Part shown: piece by piece, positions 1-5,993 of the stretch | Numbering within the stretch: position 1 is the first letter of the stretch | How the letters are laid out: each line of letters begins with the position of its first letter | Assembly (NCBI GenBank): GCA_047606825.1 | Contig: JASGDY010000111.1 | Location: 1 to 12,567, forward strand | Direction of reading: 5' to 3' | DNA length: 12,567 bases | From: Rhizosphaericola sp047606825 | GTDB lineage: Bacteria; Bacteroidota; Bacteroidia; Chitinophagales; Chitinophagaceae | Notes under the pieces: model-generated | What the model was told of the DNA's origin: nothing | The model's input: only the letters and a program-made list of their open reading frames with translations | The model's database searches: none | Program-made: the position numbers and the translations under genes

Positions 1-86
1 GTTTCATTTTACCCCTATTAGGACGGGGACATTGGTGTATTGAGAAGGTCTATAGCGTTCTCTCTTGAAAAAATAAACGCAGGTTT

Positions 87-101
87 GAGCTCCGGGAGCT
101 C
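87..101 (-). terminator. Possible terminator hairpin downstream of the LysE-type gene
   Basis: GAGCTC is repeated as an inverted repeat around a 3-nt loop, giving a 6-bp G+C-rich stem. Read on the minus strand it lies about 90 nt beyond the stop of the exporter gene and is followed, after roughly a dozen bases, by a run of Ts (the A-run near 68-74 on the plus strand). The gap between stem and T-run is longer than in a classic intrinsic terminator, so the call is tentative. The rest of 1-191 shows no convincing gene. Confidence 0.3.
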
Positions 102-191
102 GCCGTCGGGGAGCGGAACGGTTCAGTGCATTCATAATGTTTTTCCACAATAGGGAAATTTAGATGCGTTTGCCCCGCCGCATTCCATTCT

Positions 192-848
192 CTAATGCGC
201 TTGTAGCTTCCCCGTCAGTACGCCGGCTGCCAATACGACTGCAAACACGACCATGATCAATCCTGACAGGCGGTTGATGATATGGACATTGTGCGGTGTG
301 AGCCGGTTCCTGATTTTTCCGGAAAGGAAAACCTTCAATATGTCAAACGCCAGCACAAATCCCAGGCAGACGGCAAATGCGGTAAACCGGTAGCGCAGCG
401 GATGGACGGTCGTCTGGCTGGTCGTCATCAGCGTTGCCGATGCGGCAAACCAGAATAGGAAAACCCCGGGGTTCAGTATGTTCATCAGAAAGCCGCTGAA
501 AAAAGAGGAGAGGAGTGCGCTGTTGGTCTGTTTGTTTTCCGGTTTTGTCATTTCGGTGGCAGTTATTGCCTTTTTGAAAAAAAGGTTATGGATGCCGATG
601 ACCAAAAGGAAGATGCTGCCGATGACACCGATGGTTTTTTCGTGTGCGATCGCCGAATCGAACAATGCCGAGAAGAAATTGCAGACGACCACTACCGTAA
701 TGTCACTGACAGAAACGCCCAATACAAAAAAAAGTCCATTTTTATGGCCATTCATCACGCTCTGCCTTATGATGGCAAAGATGATGGGACCGACCGATAT
801 GCTCAAAATCAGTCCCATTGCAAGGCCTTTTAGTATGGCTGAAAGCAT
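192..848 (-). CDS. LysE/RhtB-family amino-acid exporter
   Basis: This 218-residue, strongly hydrophobic protein fits the LysE/RhtB translocator family, inner-membrane exporters that expel amino acids or related small metabolites by proton exchange. The length matches the family norm of about 200-220 residues. The N-terminus reads MLSAILKGLAMGLILSISVG followed by PIIF, the family's conserved first membrane segment with its Gly-Pro, and continues with a SVMNGHKNGLFFVLGVSVSD loop and second helix. About six membrane spans can be drawn, with a charged stretch (residues about 92-108) between the third and fourth. The gene is transcribed away from the amidase gene. No Shine-Dalgarno sequence is visible; A-rich sequence precedes the ATG, as is usual in Bacteroidota. 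A poor promoter-like element (CTATATTG on the minus strand, near 882-889) lies about 35 nt upstream of the start. The exported substrate cannot be predicted. Confidence 0.88.
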   Translation of the reverse strand: MLSAILKGLAMGLILSISVGPIIFAIIRQSVMNGHKNGLFFVLGVSVSDITVVVVCNFFSALFDSAIAHEKTIGVIGSIFLLVIGIHNLFFKKAITATEMTKPENKQTNSALLSSFFSGFLMNILNPGVFLFWFAASATLMTTSQTTVHPLRYRFTAFAVCLGFVLAFDILKVFLSGKIRNRLTPHNVHIINRLSGLIMVVFAVVLAAGVLTGKLQAH

Positions 849-1158
849 TTTTTACACTTTTTCTTTTTGGTTTTTGGATGGCAATATAGGGAATTATGCA
901 TTGAGAACCGTGAATTGCGACCAAAAGGAGAAAAGACGGGAAGTCTGGATTCCCTGGATAGTCCGTTCCTTTGGCCGCCGGATATAGTGTAGGGAATTGG
1001 GAACGGTTTTCGGAGAGACAAGCTGAGCGTTTTTTGTTTACCGTGAAATGATGTGCCGACCTTTTTAGGTTTTGCCTTACCTTTGGTTGGGCATTGGACG
1101 TCAGACGTTCAGCTTTTTTATACTTTTTCTTTTTTATTGTCATACTTACAGAAGCATA
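849..1158. other. Divergent intergenic region between exporter and amidase genes
   Basis: These 310 bases separate two divergently transcribed genes and hold no convincing ORF; the long antisense and alternative frames across it are low-complexity and unlike any family I know. A TAnnTTTG box for the amidase lies at 1078-1085. A weak CCGTTCC / GGAACGG inverted repeat (963-969 with 1000-1006) spans 30 nt and could be chance. T-rich tracts lie next to both start codons. Confidence 0.6.
1078..1085 (+). promoter_or_regulatory. Bacteroidota -7 promoter box (TACCTTTG) for the amidase gene
   Basis: TACCTTTG matches the Bacteroidota -7 consensus TAnnTTTG exactly and is identical to the box in front of rnpB in this window. 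With the spacing seen at rnpB, transcription would start near 1090, giving a leader of about 69 nt before the ATG at 1159. No clear -33 TTTG is seen at the expected distance. The box falls inside the upstream TTG-initiated extension of the reading frame, which argues against that longer start. Confidence 0.55.
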
Positions 1159-2103
1159 ATGTTGAAGCGGGCTTTGCATAAATTGTTGTTGGTGTCCACC
1201 GTGCTGATTTCCTGCGGTTCGTCCCACAAACTGAAAAACACAACGGACAATGGCACGCTGCCTGTCATCTCCGAGTCTAACGAAGACATCGACCCAATGG
1301 CTTCTCCTTACTTGAAAACGATTGTCATCGACCCGGGGCACGGCGGTAGGGACGGCGGCGCACAGGGAAGATATTCTTCAGAAAAAGCAATTGCCCTGGG
1401 CGTCGGCCTCAAACTACGCAGCCAGCTCAGGAAACGTCTGCCCAACTGCAAAATCGTGATGACCCGCACGACCGACATCACCCAAAATGTGAAAGCCAAG
1501 GCGGATATTGCCAACCGGGCCAAAGGCGACCTCTTCATCTCCATACATTGCAACAGTGTAGACGCGTCGGCAAGTCGCCAGCCATCCGGTACCGAAACCT
1601 ATATCTGGGGCACGGAAAAAAATGACAACAAGGAGCTTGCCATGCGTGAAAACGCTTCGCTGTTCAAGGACAAGAACCTAAAATCCGAGTCCGAAGACTT
1701 CAAACCCAACGACCCCGAAAAGAAGATATACTATTCCATGAAGACGCGCCGCTACTTCCAGCGCAGCTATGTGTTGGCGGAGTCCATCGAAAAGGAATTT
1801 GTCAAGGTTGGCAGGAGCAGCCGCGCGGCCAAGCAGCGTACCAAAGGCATCTGGGTACTGCAGGCCACCGCCATGCCGAGTGTATTGGTCGAGACGGGTT
1901 TCATCTCCAACCCAAAAGAGGAAAAATACCTCAACAGCGAATCAGGCCAGACCGAACTTGCCAAGTGCATCGCCAACGCCGTCGTCGCCTACAACATAGC
2001 ACTCAACAAGTCCTCCCAAAAAATAAGTTCTTCTACCTCCGAAAAGCAAAAATCCCAACAAACCTCAGAAACGCCCAAGGCTAAGATGAAAAAAAGACGC
2101 TAG
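1159..2103 (+). CDS. N-acetylmuramoyl-L-alanine amidase (Amidase_3), predicted lipoprotein
   Basis: A 314-residue zinc amidase of the AmiC/CwlV type (Amidase_3), which cleaves the bond between N-acetylmuramic acid and L-alanine in peptidoglycan. The ATG at 1159 is chosen over an in-frame TTG at 1072 because it begins a proper lipoprotein signal (MLKRALHKLLLVSTVLISC, lipobox Cys19) and because a promoter box lies inside the longer version. The catalytic domain begins at about residue 52. The zinc ligands are visible as H61 in VIDPGHGGRDGG, E75 in SSEKAIAL and H130 in FISIHCN; the catalytic glutamate is E245 in VLVETGFISN. An insert of about 80 residues rich in charge (about 145-225) precedes the last motif. 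The tail (about 285-314) is Ser/Gln/Lys-rich and ends in KKRR, probably disordered. The next gene encodes an MCE protein; this order recurs in Bacteroidota. It probably acts in the periplasm, anchored to a membrane. Confidence 0.92.
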   Translation: MLKRALHKLLLVSTVLISCGSSHKLKNTTDNGTLPVISESNEDIDPMASPYLKTIVIDPGHGGRDGGAQGRYSSEKAIALGVGLKLRSQLRKRLPNCKIVMTRTTDITQNVKAKADIANRAKGDLFISIHCNSVDASASRQPSGTETYIWGTEKNDNKELAMRENASLFKDKNLKSESEDFKPNDPEKKIYYSMKTRRYFQRSYVLAESIEKEFVKVGRSSRAAKQRTKGIWVLQATAMPSVLVETGFISNPKEEKYLNSESGQTELAKCIANAVVAYNIALNKSSQKISSSTSEKQKSQQTSETPKAKMKKRR

Positions 2104-2136
2104 CGAGTTTTTCACCGAAACATCCCAAATATCTTT

Positions 2137-2144
2137 TATTTTTG
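2137..2144 (+). promoter_or_regulatory. TAnnTTTG promoter box upstream of the MCE gene
   Basis: TATTTTTG fits the -7 consensus and is followed by GCCC. Start of transcription would be near 2149, leaving a leader of about 140 nt. A second, one-mismatch box (CATCTTTG, 2239-2246) lies closer to the gene and would give a leader of about 40 nt. Either could serve; neither has a clear -33 element. It suggests the MCE gene can be transcribed apart from the amidase gene. Confidence 0.4.
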
Positions 2145-2290
2145 CCCAGTTATCGTTCTCGTTAGGCAAAAATGCACAATCACATATTTCACATAAAAGA
2201 CACGACGAAAACAACGCCGACAGCGCTGTGCCCTTGGTCATCTTTGTATTCTTGCGTGAAATTATCGGACAAAAATAGAAATACCAGCAG

Positions 2291-3322
2291 ATGAAAATAT
2301 CAAATGAGACCAAAATAGGAGCCTTGACTTTAGTGTCCATCGTGCTTCTTTTTTTGGGGTTTAATTTCTTGAAAGGAAAGAATTTGTTCCAGACCGGGTT
2401 TTATCTATATGCCAACTATCCTGATACCAAAGGATTACAACCCTCCAATCCTGTCGTCATCAATGGCTACCAGGTGGGAACCGTTTACAACATCTCAGCC
2501 GACGACAAAAGCCTTGGAACTATCAAAGTCGAACTGAAACTCAACGATACGTACAACATTCCCCAGAACTCCGTCGCCACCATCGAAGCTAATCCTTTGG
2601 GTGCTTCGCGCATCGTTATCACGTTGGGGACGAGTACACAGTATCTCCATTCCAAGGATTCGATCAAGACGGGTGTCAACCTTGGAATGCTCGCTGCATT
2701 GACCGACAAGCTTGGGCCGACTGCGGAAAACCTCGCATCCGTATTGGCACACATGGATACACTGGTCATAAACGTCAATACGGTATTGAATACGGACAAC
2801 AAAGGAAGCATTACTTCCATATTGGACAATCTCAACAAGACAACCGCCGAGTTTGCCGGCACGGCTACTTCCCTCAAAAGGATGCTGGATGCCCAGAGCG
2901 GCTCCATCAGCAGGACCATGGACAATGTCCAGTCCATAACGAGTAACATGGCGAGCAACAATCAAAAAATAAACCATGTCATGTCCAACCTGGAAACGAC
3001 GACCAACCAGTTGTCTGCCGCCGACATAAAAGGTATTGTTGGCAAGCTCAATGTCTCTGCAACGGAACTCAACCAGACCATCGCCGATCTGAACAAAAAA
3101 CTCAACAGTACCAATGGTACCGCAGGCGCATTACTCAACGACAGGCAGTTGTATGACAATATCAACAGTACGGTCCGTAGCATGAACACTTTGTTGGACG
3201 ACCTTCGCGTGCATCCCAAACGTTATGTCAATATATCCATCTTTGGAAAAAAAGACAAAGGAGACTATTTGAAACAGCCATTGGTTGTCGATTCCATAAC
3301 GAATACGAGCACCGACAAGTAA
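2291..3322 (+). CDS. MlaD-like MCE-domain protein
   Basis: A 343-residue MCE-family protein, the substrate-binding part of lipid transport systems between inner and outer membrane. The start MKISNETKIGALTLVSIVLL carries one N-terminal membrane anchor (about residues 8-27) with the bulk in the periplasm. The MCE domain follows at about 35-120: an FQTGFYLYANYPDTKGLQ segment, then VVINGYQVGTV, the characteristic GxxVG turn, and ANPLGASRIVITLG. Residues about 140-310 are polar, rich in Asn, Thr and Leu, with many spaced hydrophobics (DNLNKTTAEF, LNQTIADLNKKLN), consistent with the long helical or coiled-coil part of MlaD/PqiB-like proteins that forms a tunnel. No MlaE permease or MlaF ATPase gene is next to it; in Bacteroidota these are commonly elsewhere. 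It follows the amidase after 187 nt, probably with its own promoter. The start has no Shine-Dalgarno sequence. Confidence 0.88.
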   Translation: MKISNETKIGALTLVSIVLLFLGFNFLKGKNLFQTGFYLYANYPDTKGLQPSNPVVINGYQVGTVYNISADDKSLGTIKVELKLNDTYNIPQNSVATIEANPLGASRIVITLGTSTQYLHSKDSIKTGVNLGMLAALTDKLGPTAENLASVLAHMDTLVINVNTVLNTDNKGSITSILDNLNKTTAEFAGTATSLKRMLDAQSGSISRTMDNVQSITSNMASNNQKINHVMSNLETTTNQLSAADIKGIVGKLNVSATELNQTIADLNKKLNSTNGTAGALLNDRQLYDNINSTVRSMNTLLDDLRVHPKRYVNISIFGKKDKGDYLKQPLVVDSITNTSTDK

Positions 3323-3385
3323 AAAATGCTGCCAAGGGAACGAAGTGGCGGGTCATTTTTCCACACCGTGTTCCGTGGAATGGAA

Positions 3386-3411
3386 ATCCCTGTTTTACCA
3401 GAGACAGGGGT
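3386..3411 (+). terminator. Possible terminator after the MCE gene
   Basis: ATCCCTGT at 3386-3393 pairs with ACAGGGGT at 3404-3411 (8 bp with one G-T pair, 10-nt loop), followed by a short GTTTT. It lies 64 nt after the MCE stop and 46 nt before the rhodanese start. The T-tract is weak, so it may be a poor terminator or a structure in the rhodanese leader. A second small inverted repeat, TTCCAC/GTGGAA, lies just upstream at 3359-3380. Confidence 0.35.
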
Positions 3412-3456
3412 GTTTTGGGAAACAACGATTTATACACATAAACCTATATCAGTCAA

Positions 3457-3762
3457 ATGAACACAATAACGATTGAAGAATTAAAGGCGCGTCTGGACAA
3501 CGGGGAAGATGTGAACTTGTTGGACGTGCGGGAACCAGATGAACATGAAGCTTTTAATATAGGCGGCCGTCTACTGCCTTTGGGTGAAATCCGTGTGATG
3601 GCACTTGACGATATTGAAGATTGGGAAGGCCAGGACGTCGTCGTCTATTGCCGCAGCGGCAACAGGAGCGGACAGGCAGCCCTGATATTGGAGCAGGCGG
3701 GCTACAACCCAATCAACCTTGTCGGCGGTATGCTCGCTTGGGAAGAAAAATACGGCGGGTAA
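3457..3762 (+). CDS. Single-domain rhodanese-like sulfurtransferase
   Basis: A 101-residue protein made of one rhodanese domain, comparable in size to GlpE and PspE. Rhodaneses carry a persulfide on the active-site cysteine and pass sulfur to cyanide, thiols or biosynthetic partners. The active-site loop is YCRSGNRSGQA with Cys65, the typical six-residue CRSGNR loop of sulfur-handling members rather than the seven-residue phosphatase loop of Cdc25-type proteins. Other landmarks are LLDVREPDEHE (residues 21-31), GGRLLPLGEI (36-45, the usual GA-N-P segment with changes) and the closing LVGGMLAWEEKYGG. No signal peptide is present, so it is cytoplasmic. It has no tandem partner and no neighbour that names its acceptor. 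No clear TAnnTTTG box precedes it. A perfect 12-bp hairpin follows six bases after the stop. Confidence 0.93.
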   Translation: MNTITIEELKARLDNGEDVNLLDVREPDEHEAFNIGGRLLPLGEIRVMALDDIEDWEGQDVVVYCRSGNRSGQAALILEQAGYNPINLVGGMLAWEEKYGG

Positions 3763-3767
3763 AAATT

Positions 3768-3795
3768 GCAGAGACGCACGATTGTGCGTCTCTGC
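3768..3795 (+). repeat. Perfect 12-bp palindromic repeat, possible terminator
   Basis: GCAGAGACGCAC at 3768-3779 pairs perfectly with GTGCGTCTCTGC at 3784-3795 around a GATT loop. It starts 6 nt after the rhodanese stop, so it could end that transcript, but there is no T-run behind it on the plus strand. An A-run (3761-3765) would give Ts on the minus strand only. From memory, closely related AGAGACGCAC...GTGCGTCTCT palindromes are scattered through many bacterial genomes, including Bacteroidota, so it may be a REP-like element. Confidence 0.7.
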
Positions 3796-3821
3796 GCGAT
3801 GGAAATTCCCCCGATTTGAAA

Positions 3822-3829
3822 TAATTTTG
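3822..3829 (+). promoter_or_regulatory. TAnnTTTG promoter box abutting the Smr gene start
   Basis: TAATTTTG ends only four bases before the ATG at 3834. At rnpB in this window, the RNA's first paired base lies five positions after the final G of its box. The same spacing here places the first transcribed base at 3834, the A of the start codon. A leaderless mRNA is therefore predicted. No -33 TTTG is evident at the expected spacing; a TTTG at 3815-3818 is too close. Confidence 0.6.
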
Positions 3830-3833
3830 CTGC

Positions 3834-4877
3834 ATGAAGTATGAAATCGGAGACGAGATATTGGTACTGCACAGCAATGAAGAAGGACGTGTAATCGACA
3901 TTATCAACCAGGACATGGTGATGATAGAAGTGCGTGGCGTGAAGTTTCCCGCGTACCTGGACCAGATTGATTTTCCGTATTTCAAGCGTTTTACGTCTAA
4001 ACCGGTCGTGACGCAACAACCTAAGAAAACCTTTATCGACGAAGTCCCACGCGAAAAAAAAACTGTGCTCAGCATCAAGGAAGAGGACGGCGTATGGCTG
4101 TCCTTGGTCCCACGATTCATATTGGACGACTTCAACGACGAGGTGGTCGATGCTTTTAAGCTGTACCTGGTCAACCATACTTCCAACGACCTGCATTTCA
4201 TTTACCGCCAGCTGTTTGACAACGCAAAGGATTTTGAACTGGGCAATGACGTGACGGCGGGCAAGGACTTTTACCTGCACGACATCGGGTTTGAAGACTT
4301 GAACGACAAGCCTGCATTTCTGTTCACGTTTTCCTTGCAGCGACCTGTCAAGGGCAAAAAAGAGGCTTTTGACGTGGCGTTGAAACTGAAGAGCAAACAG
4401 GTCTTCCAGAAAGTCGAGGAGCTGAAGCATAACAACAAACCGACTATTGCCTACCAACTTTTTGAACAATATCCTGAGGTGGAAAAAGAAGATTTTACGG
4501 CTAAGTCCAAAGGCGGACTCGACTTGTCCAGCCTGACCAACAGAGGATTTGCCGTCAGATACAGCGCGGACAAGATACGCGAACGTTTGCCGCAACCGAG
4601 GTCGGTCGTAGACCTGCATATAGAACGGTTGACGGACGACTGGAAAGGATTGTCCAATTTTGAGATATTGACCATCCAGTTGGATGCGTTTGAGAAATGG
4701 TACGAATTGGCAGTGCAGAACCATCTCCGTTCGTTCATCGTCATACACGGCGTTGGAAAAGGCAAACTCCGTGACGAAATCCATGAACTGCTCAAGTCCC
4801 GTTCCGAGGTCAAGTCCTTCGTCAACCAATATGATCCAAGGTTTGGGAATGGTGCGACGGAGATTTTTTTCAATTAG
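3834..4877 (+). CDS. DUF2027-Smr domain protein
   Basis: A 347-residue protein with the architecture of a family common in Bacteroidota: a small N-terminal beta-rich segment (about 1-55, MKYEIGDEILVLHSNEEGRV, resembling a KOW/Tudor-like fold), a DUF2027 middle region (about 75-220) and a C-terminal Smr domain (about 255-347). Smr domains, best known from MutS2, are nucleic-acid endonucleases or binders. The first Smr motif reads VVDLHIERL (H262), lacking the usual glycine after the histidine; the second reads VIHGVGKGKLR (H305), intact. No membrane segment or signal peptide is present, so it should act in the cytoplasm on DNA or RNA. Its start is set by a TAnnTTTG box four bases upstream. The middle contains a run of Lys-rich linkers (KKTFIDEVPREKKT, residues about 64-77). 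A 375-codon antisense frame spans most of the gene but looks like a codon-bias shadow. Confidence 0.88.
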   Translation: MKYEIGDEILVLHSNEEGRVIDIINQDMVMIEVRGVKFPAYLDQIDFPYFKRFTSKPVVTQQPKKTFIDEVPREKKTVLSIKEEDGVWLSLVPRFILDDFNDEVVDAFKLYLVNHTSNDLHFIYRQLFDNAKDFELGNDVTAGKDFYLHDIGFEDLNDKPAFLFTFSLQRPVKGKKEAFDVALKLKSKQVFQKVEELKHNNKPTIAYQLFEQYPEVEKEDFTAKSKGGLDLSSLTNRGFAVRYSADKIRERLPQPRSVVDLHIERLTDDWKGLSNFEILTIQLDAFEKWYELAVQNHLRSFIVIHGVGKGKLRDEIHELLKSRSEVKSFVNQYDPRFGNGATEIFFN

Positions 4878-5006
4878 TCGTAAGTCTTAGGTTGTAAGTT
4901 TTAAGCCATTTTTCTTCCCCGCACAGTCCCCTCCTCGGCGGGAGACTGTGCGGGGAATGCTGATATACCTCCACATCTCAAATCATAATTCATAAATCAC
5001 AAATCC
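4877..5006. repeat. Heptanucleotide repeats flanking a 14-bp hairpin
   Basis: Four imperfect 7-bp units run from 4877 to 4904 (GTCGTAA, GTCTTAG, GTTGTAA, GTTTTAA), overlapping the last base of the Smr stop codon. Four more run from 4979 to 5006 (CAAATCA, TAATTCA, TAAATCA, CAAATCC). In a common register both follow roughly TAARTYN. Between them TTCCCCGCACAGTC (4915-4928) pairs perfectly with GACTGTGCGGGGAA (4944-4957) around a 15-nt G+C-rich loop. The hairpin may end the Smr transcript, although no T-run follows it. The cluster ends just before the rnpB promoter. Confidence 0.65.
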
Positions 5007-5011
5007 CGTTT

Positions 5012-5019
5012 TACCTTTG
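5012..5019 (+). promoter_or_regulatory. rnpB promoter -7 box (TACCTTTG)
   Basis: TACCTTTG is a perfect TAnnTTTG match. The RNA's terminal P1 helix begins at 5024, five bases after the last G, which matches a -7 element and ties this box to the RNA start. A clear -33 TTTG is not seen; the upstream stretch is taken up by the heptamer repeats. Confidence 0.7.
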
Positions 5020-5023
5020 CGGC

Positions 5024-5400
5024 ACTATAAGCCCGAACTATCGCTGTCTCGCTCTAAGCGGGAGAGAGGAAAGTCCGGACAGCACAGAGCAACCCACCGG
5101 TGAAAAGCCGGGATCCATGCGCCGAGGCGCATGGGTACAGCAAGTGCCACAGAAAATAACCGTCCGGCCTTCGGCTGGATAAGGGTGAAAATGTGAGGTA
5201 AGAGCTCACGGTGGCGGTTAGCAATAATCGTCGCGGGTAAACCTTGGGTGCTGCAATGCCATGTATATGGTCGTCAGAAAGCTGCTCGCTTGATATCGGC
5301 AACGGTAACGACCAAGGGTAGGCAGTTAGAGCCGTACAGTAATGTGCGGCCTAGATAAATGATAGTGTTGGAACAGAATCCGGCTTACGAGGCTTATAGT
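5024..5400 (+). ncRNA. rnpB: RNase P RNA (type A, about 377 nt)
   Basis: This is the catalytic RNA of ribonuclease P, which removes 5' leaders from precursor tRNAs. The conserved GAGGAAAGTCCGGAC (5066-5080) forms one side of the P4 core and ACAGAATCCGGCTTA (5373-5387) contains its partner. Other conserved pieces are the ACAGAAA segment near 5149, GGGTGAAA...GGTAAGAGCTCAC (about 5183-5209), GGGTAAACC (about 5236) and TAGATAAATGATA before the final P4 strand. The ends pair as a perfect 10-bp P1 helix: ACTATAAGCC at 5024-5033 with GGCTTATAGT at 5391-5400. The size and layout fit type A RNAs. Exact transcript ends are inferred from P1, the promoter box and the T-run that follows. Confidence 0.96.
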
Positions 5401-5407
5401 TTTTTTT
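5391..5407 (+). terminator. T-run terminator at the end of rnpB
   Basis: The 3' strand of the RNase P P1 helix runs straight into eight Ts (5400-5407). The helix nearest the 3' end plus this tract would work as the intrinsic terminator, so P1's 3' strand probably doubles as terminator sequence. No separate hairpin lies between the RNA end and the Ts. Confidence 0.6.
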
Positions 5408-5485
5408 GCTTTATGATACTTTCTTTGCTGCTTTCCCCCGTATAAAATGACTGTTCCATAATTTTTTTTGCATTTTTTATTTTTA

Positions 5486-5525
5486 ATTTGCATTAATGTT
5501 AATGAAAAATTAATTATATTTGTTC
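5486..5525 (+). promoter_or_regulatory. Upstream copy of duplicated susC-type promoter module
   Basis: A 40-bp block beginning ATTTGC and ending AATTAATTATATTTG plus TTC, with a perfect -7 box TATATTTG at 5515-5522 and a TTTG at 5487-5490, 24 bases before the box. It matches the copy at 5890-5929 at 35 of 40 positions without gaps. Predicted transcript start is about 5527. No gene follows within 400 bp other than the second promoter, so its product is either a longer susC leader or a separate RNA. Confidence 0.55.
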
Positions 5526-5889
5526 CAGCATTCTGATTAGGGACTATTTGATGTTTCCGTGTGTAATATATGAGGTAATTGAGTGATAATCGTTGTGCTA
5601 AATGAGAGTTGGAGAGTGTAAATCTATGTAATGACTATTCTTCCATTCGATTATGTCGTCTTAATTCAATGATCGTCTATCGCCTGTGACGCATCGATGG
5701 TATGCGCCGGACATGATTTCTGAGATGTTGATCAAGTATGAAATGCGAGATTTATTTTCTATCAGCAGGTAAAATACCAGTCTTGAGGAGTATTTATAAT
5801 GCCGTTATTTGATATATAGTTGCTTTTTTTTGCGTTTTTTGTCGTTTTTGTTTCTATTTTGAATATGTTTTTTTTATGAAAATTTTTTT

Positions 5890-5929
5890 ATTTGCGTTAT
5901 TGTTAATAAATAATTAATTATATTTGCTC
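5890..5929 (+). promoter_or_regulatory. Probable susC promoter (downstream copy of module)
   Basis: The same 40-bp module as at 5486-5525, with TATATTTG at 5919-5926 and the TTTG at 5891-5894. It is preceded by T-rich DNA. Transcription would start near 5931, giving susC a leader of about 256 nt. The TTTG-to-box distance (24 bases) is a few bases longer than the usual Bacteroidota spacing, so the GTTAAT stretch between them may be the real upstream contact, possibly for an alternative sigma factor. Confidence 0.65.
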
Positions 5930-5993
5930 GAGAAGGAATTGATGTAATGCTATTTTGGAGTAAATATAGTCGGATGGAAAGATTCTTAGAAAA

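Noticed and set aside
4..135. 43-codon minus-strand ORF at the left edge
   Set aside because: Arg/Pro-rich, passes through the GAGCTC hairpin, and has no recognisable family; chance is the simplest explanation.
1072..1158. TTG-initiated extension of the amidase (29 extra residues)
   Set aside because: The ATG at 1159 starts a clean lipoprotein signal, while the extension contains the TACCTTTG promoter box and would put a second hydrophobic stretch before the signal peptide.
742..1341. 199-codon minus-strand frame across the exporter/amidase divergent region
   Set aside because: It overlaps the exporter start and the amidase 5' end, is rich in Lys, His, Arg and Ser in the manner of a noncoding frame, and shows no domain or signal.
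2091..2112. A-run, CGCTAGCG palindrome and T-run around the amidase stop as a terminator
   Set aside because: The palindrome leaves no room for a hairpin loop and the flanking pairing is interrupted by mismatches, so it would not form a stable stem.
3702..4829. 375-codon open frame antisense to the Smr gene
   Set aside because: It lies almost wholly opposite a well-supported coding sequence, has no recognisable domain, and its composition follows from codon bias of the sense gene.
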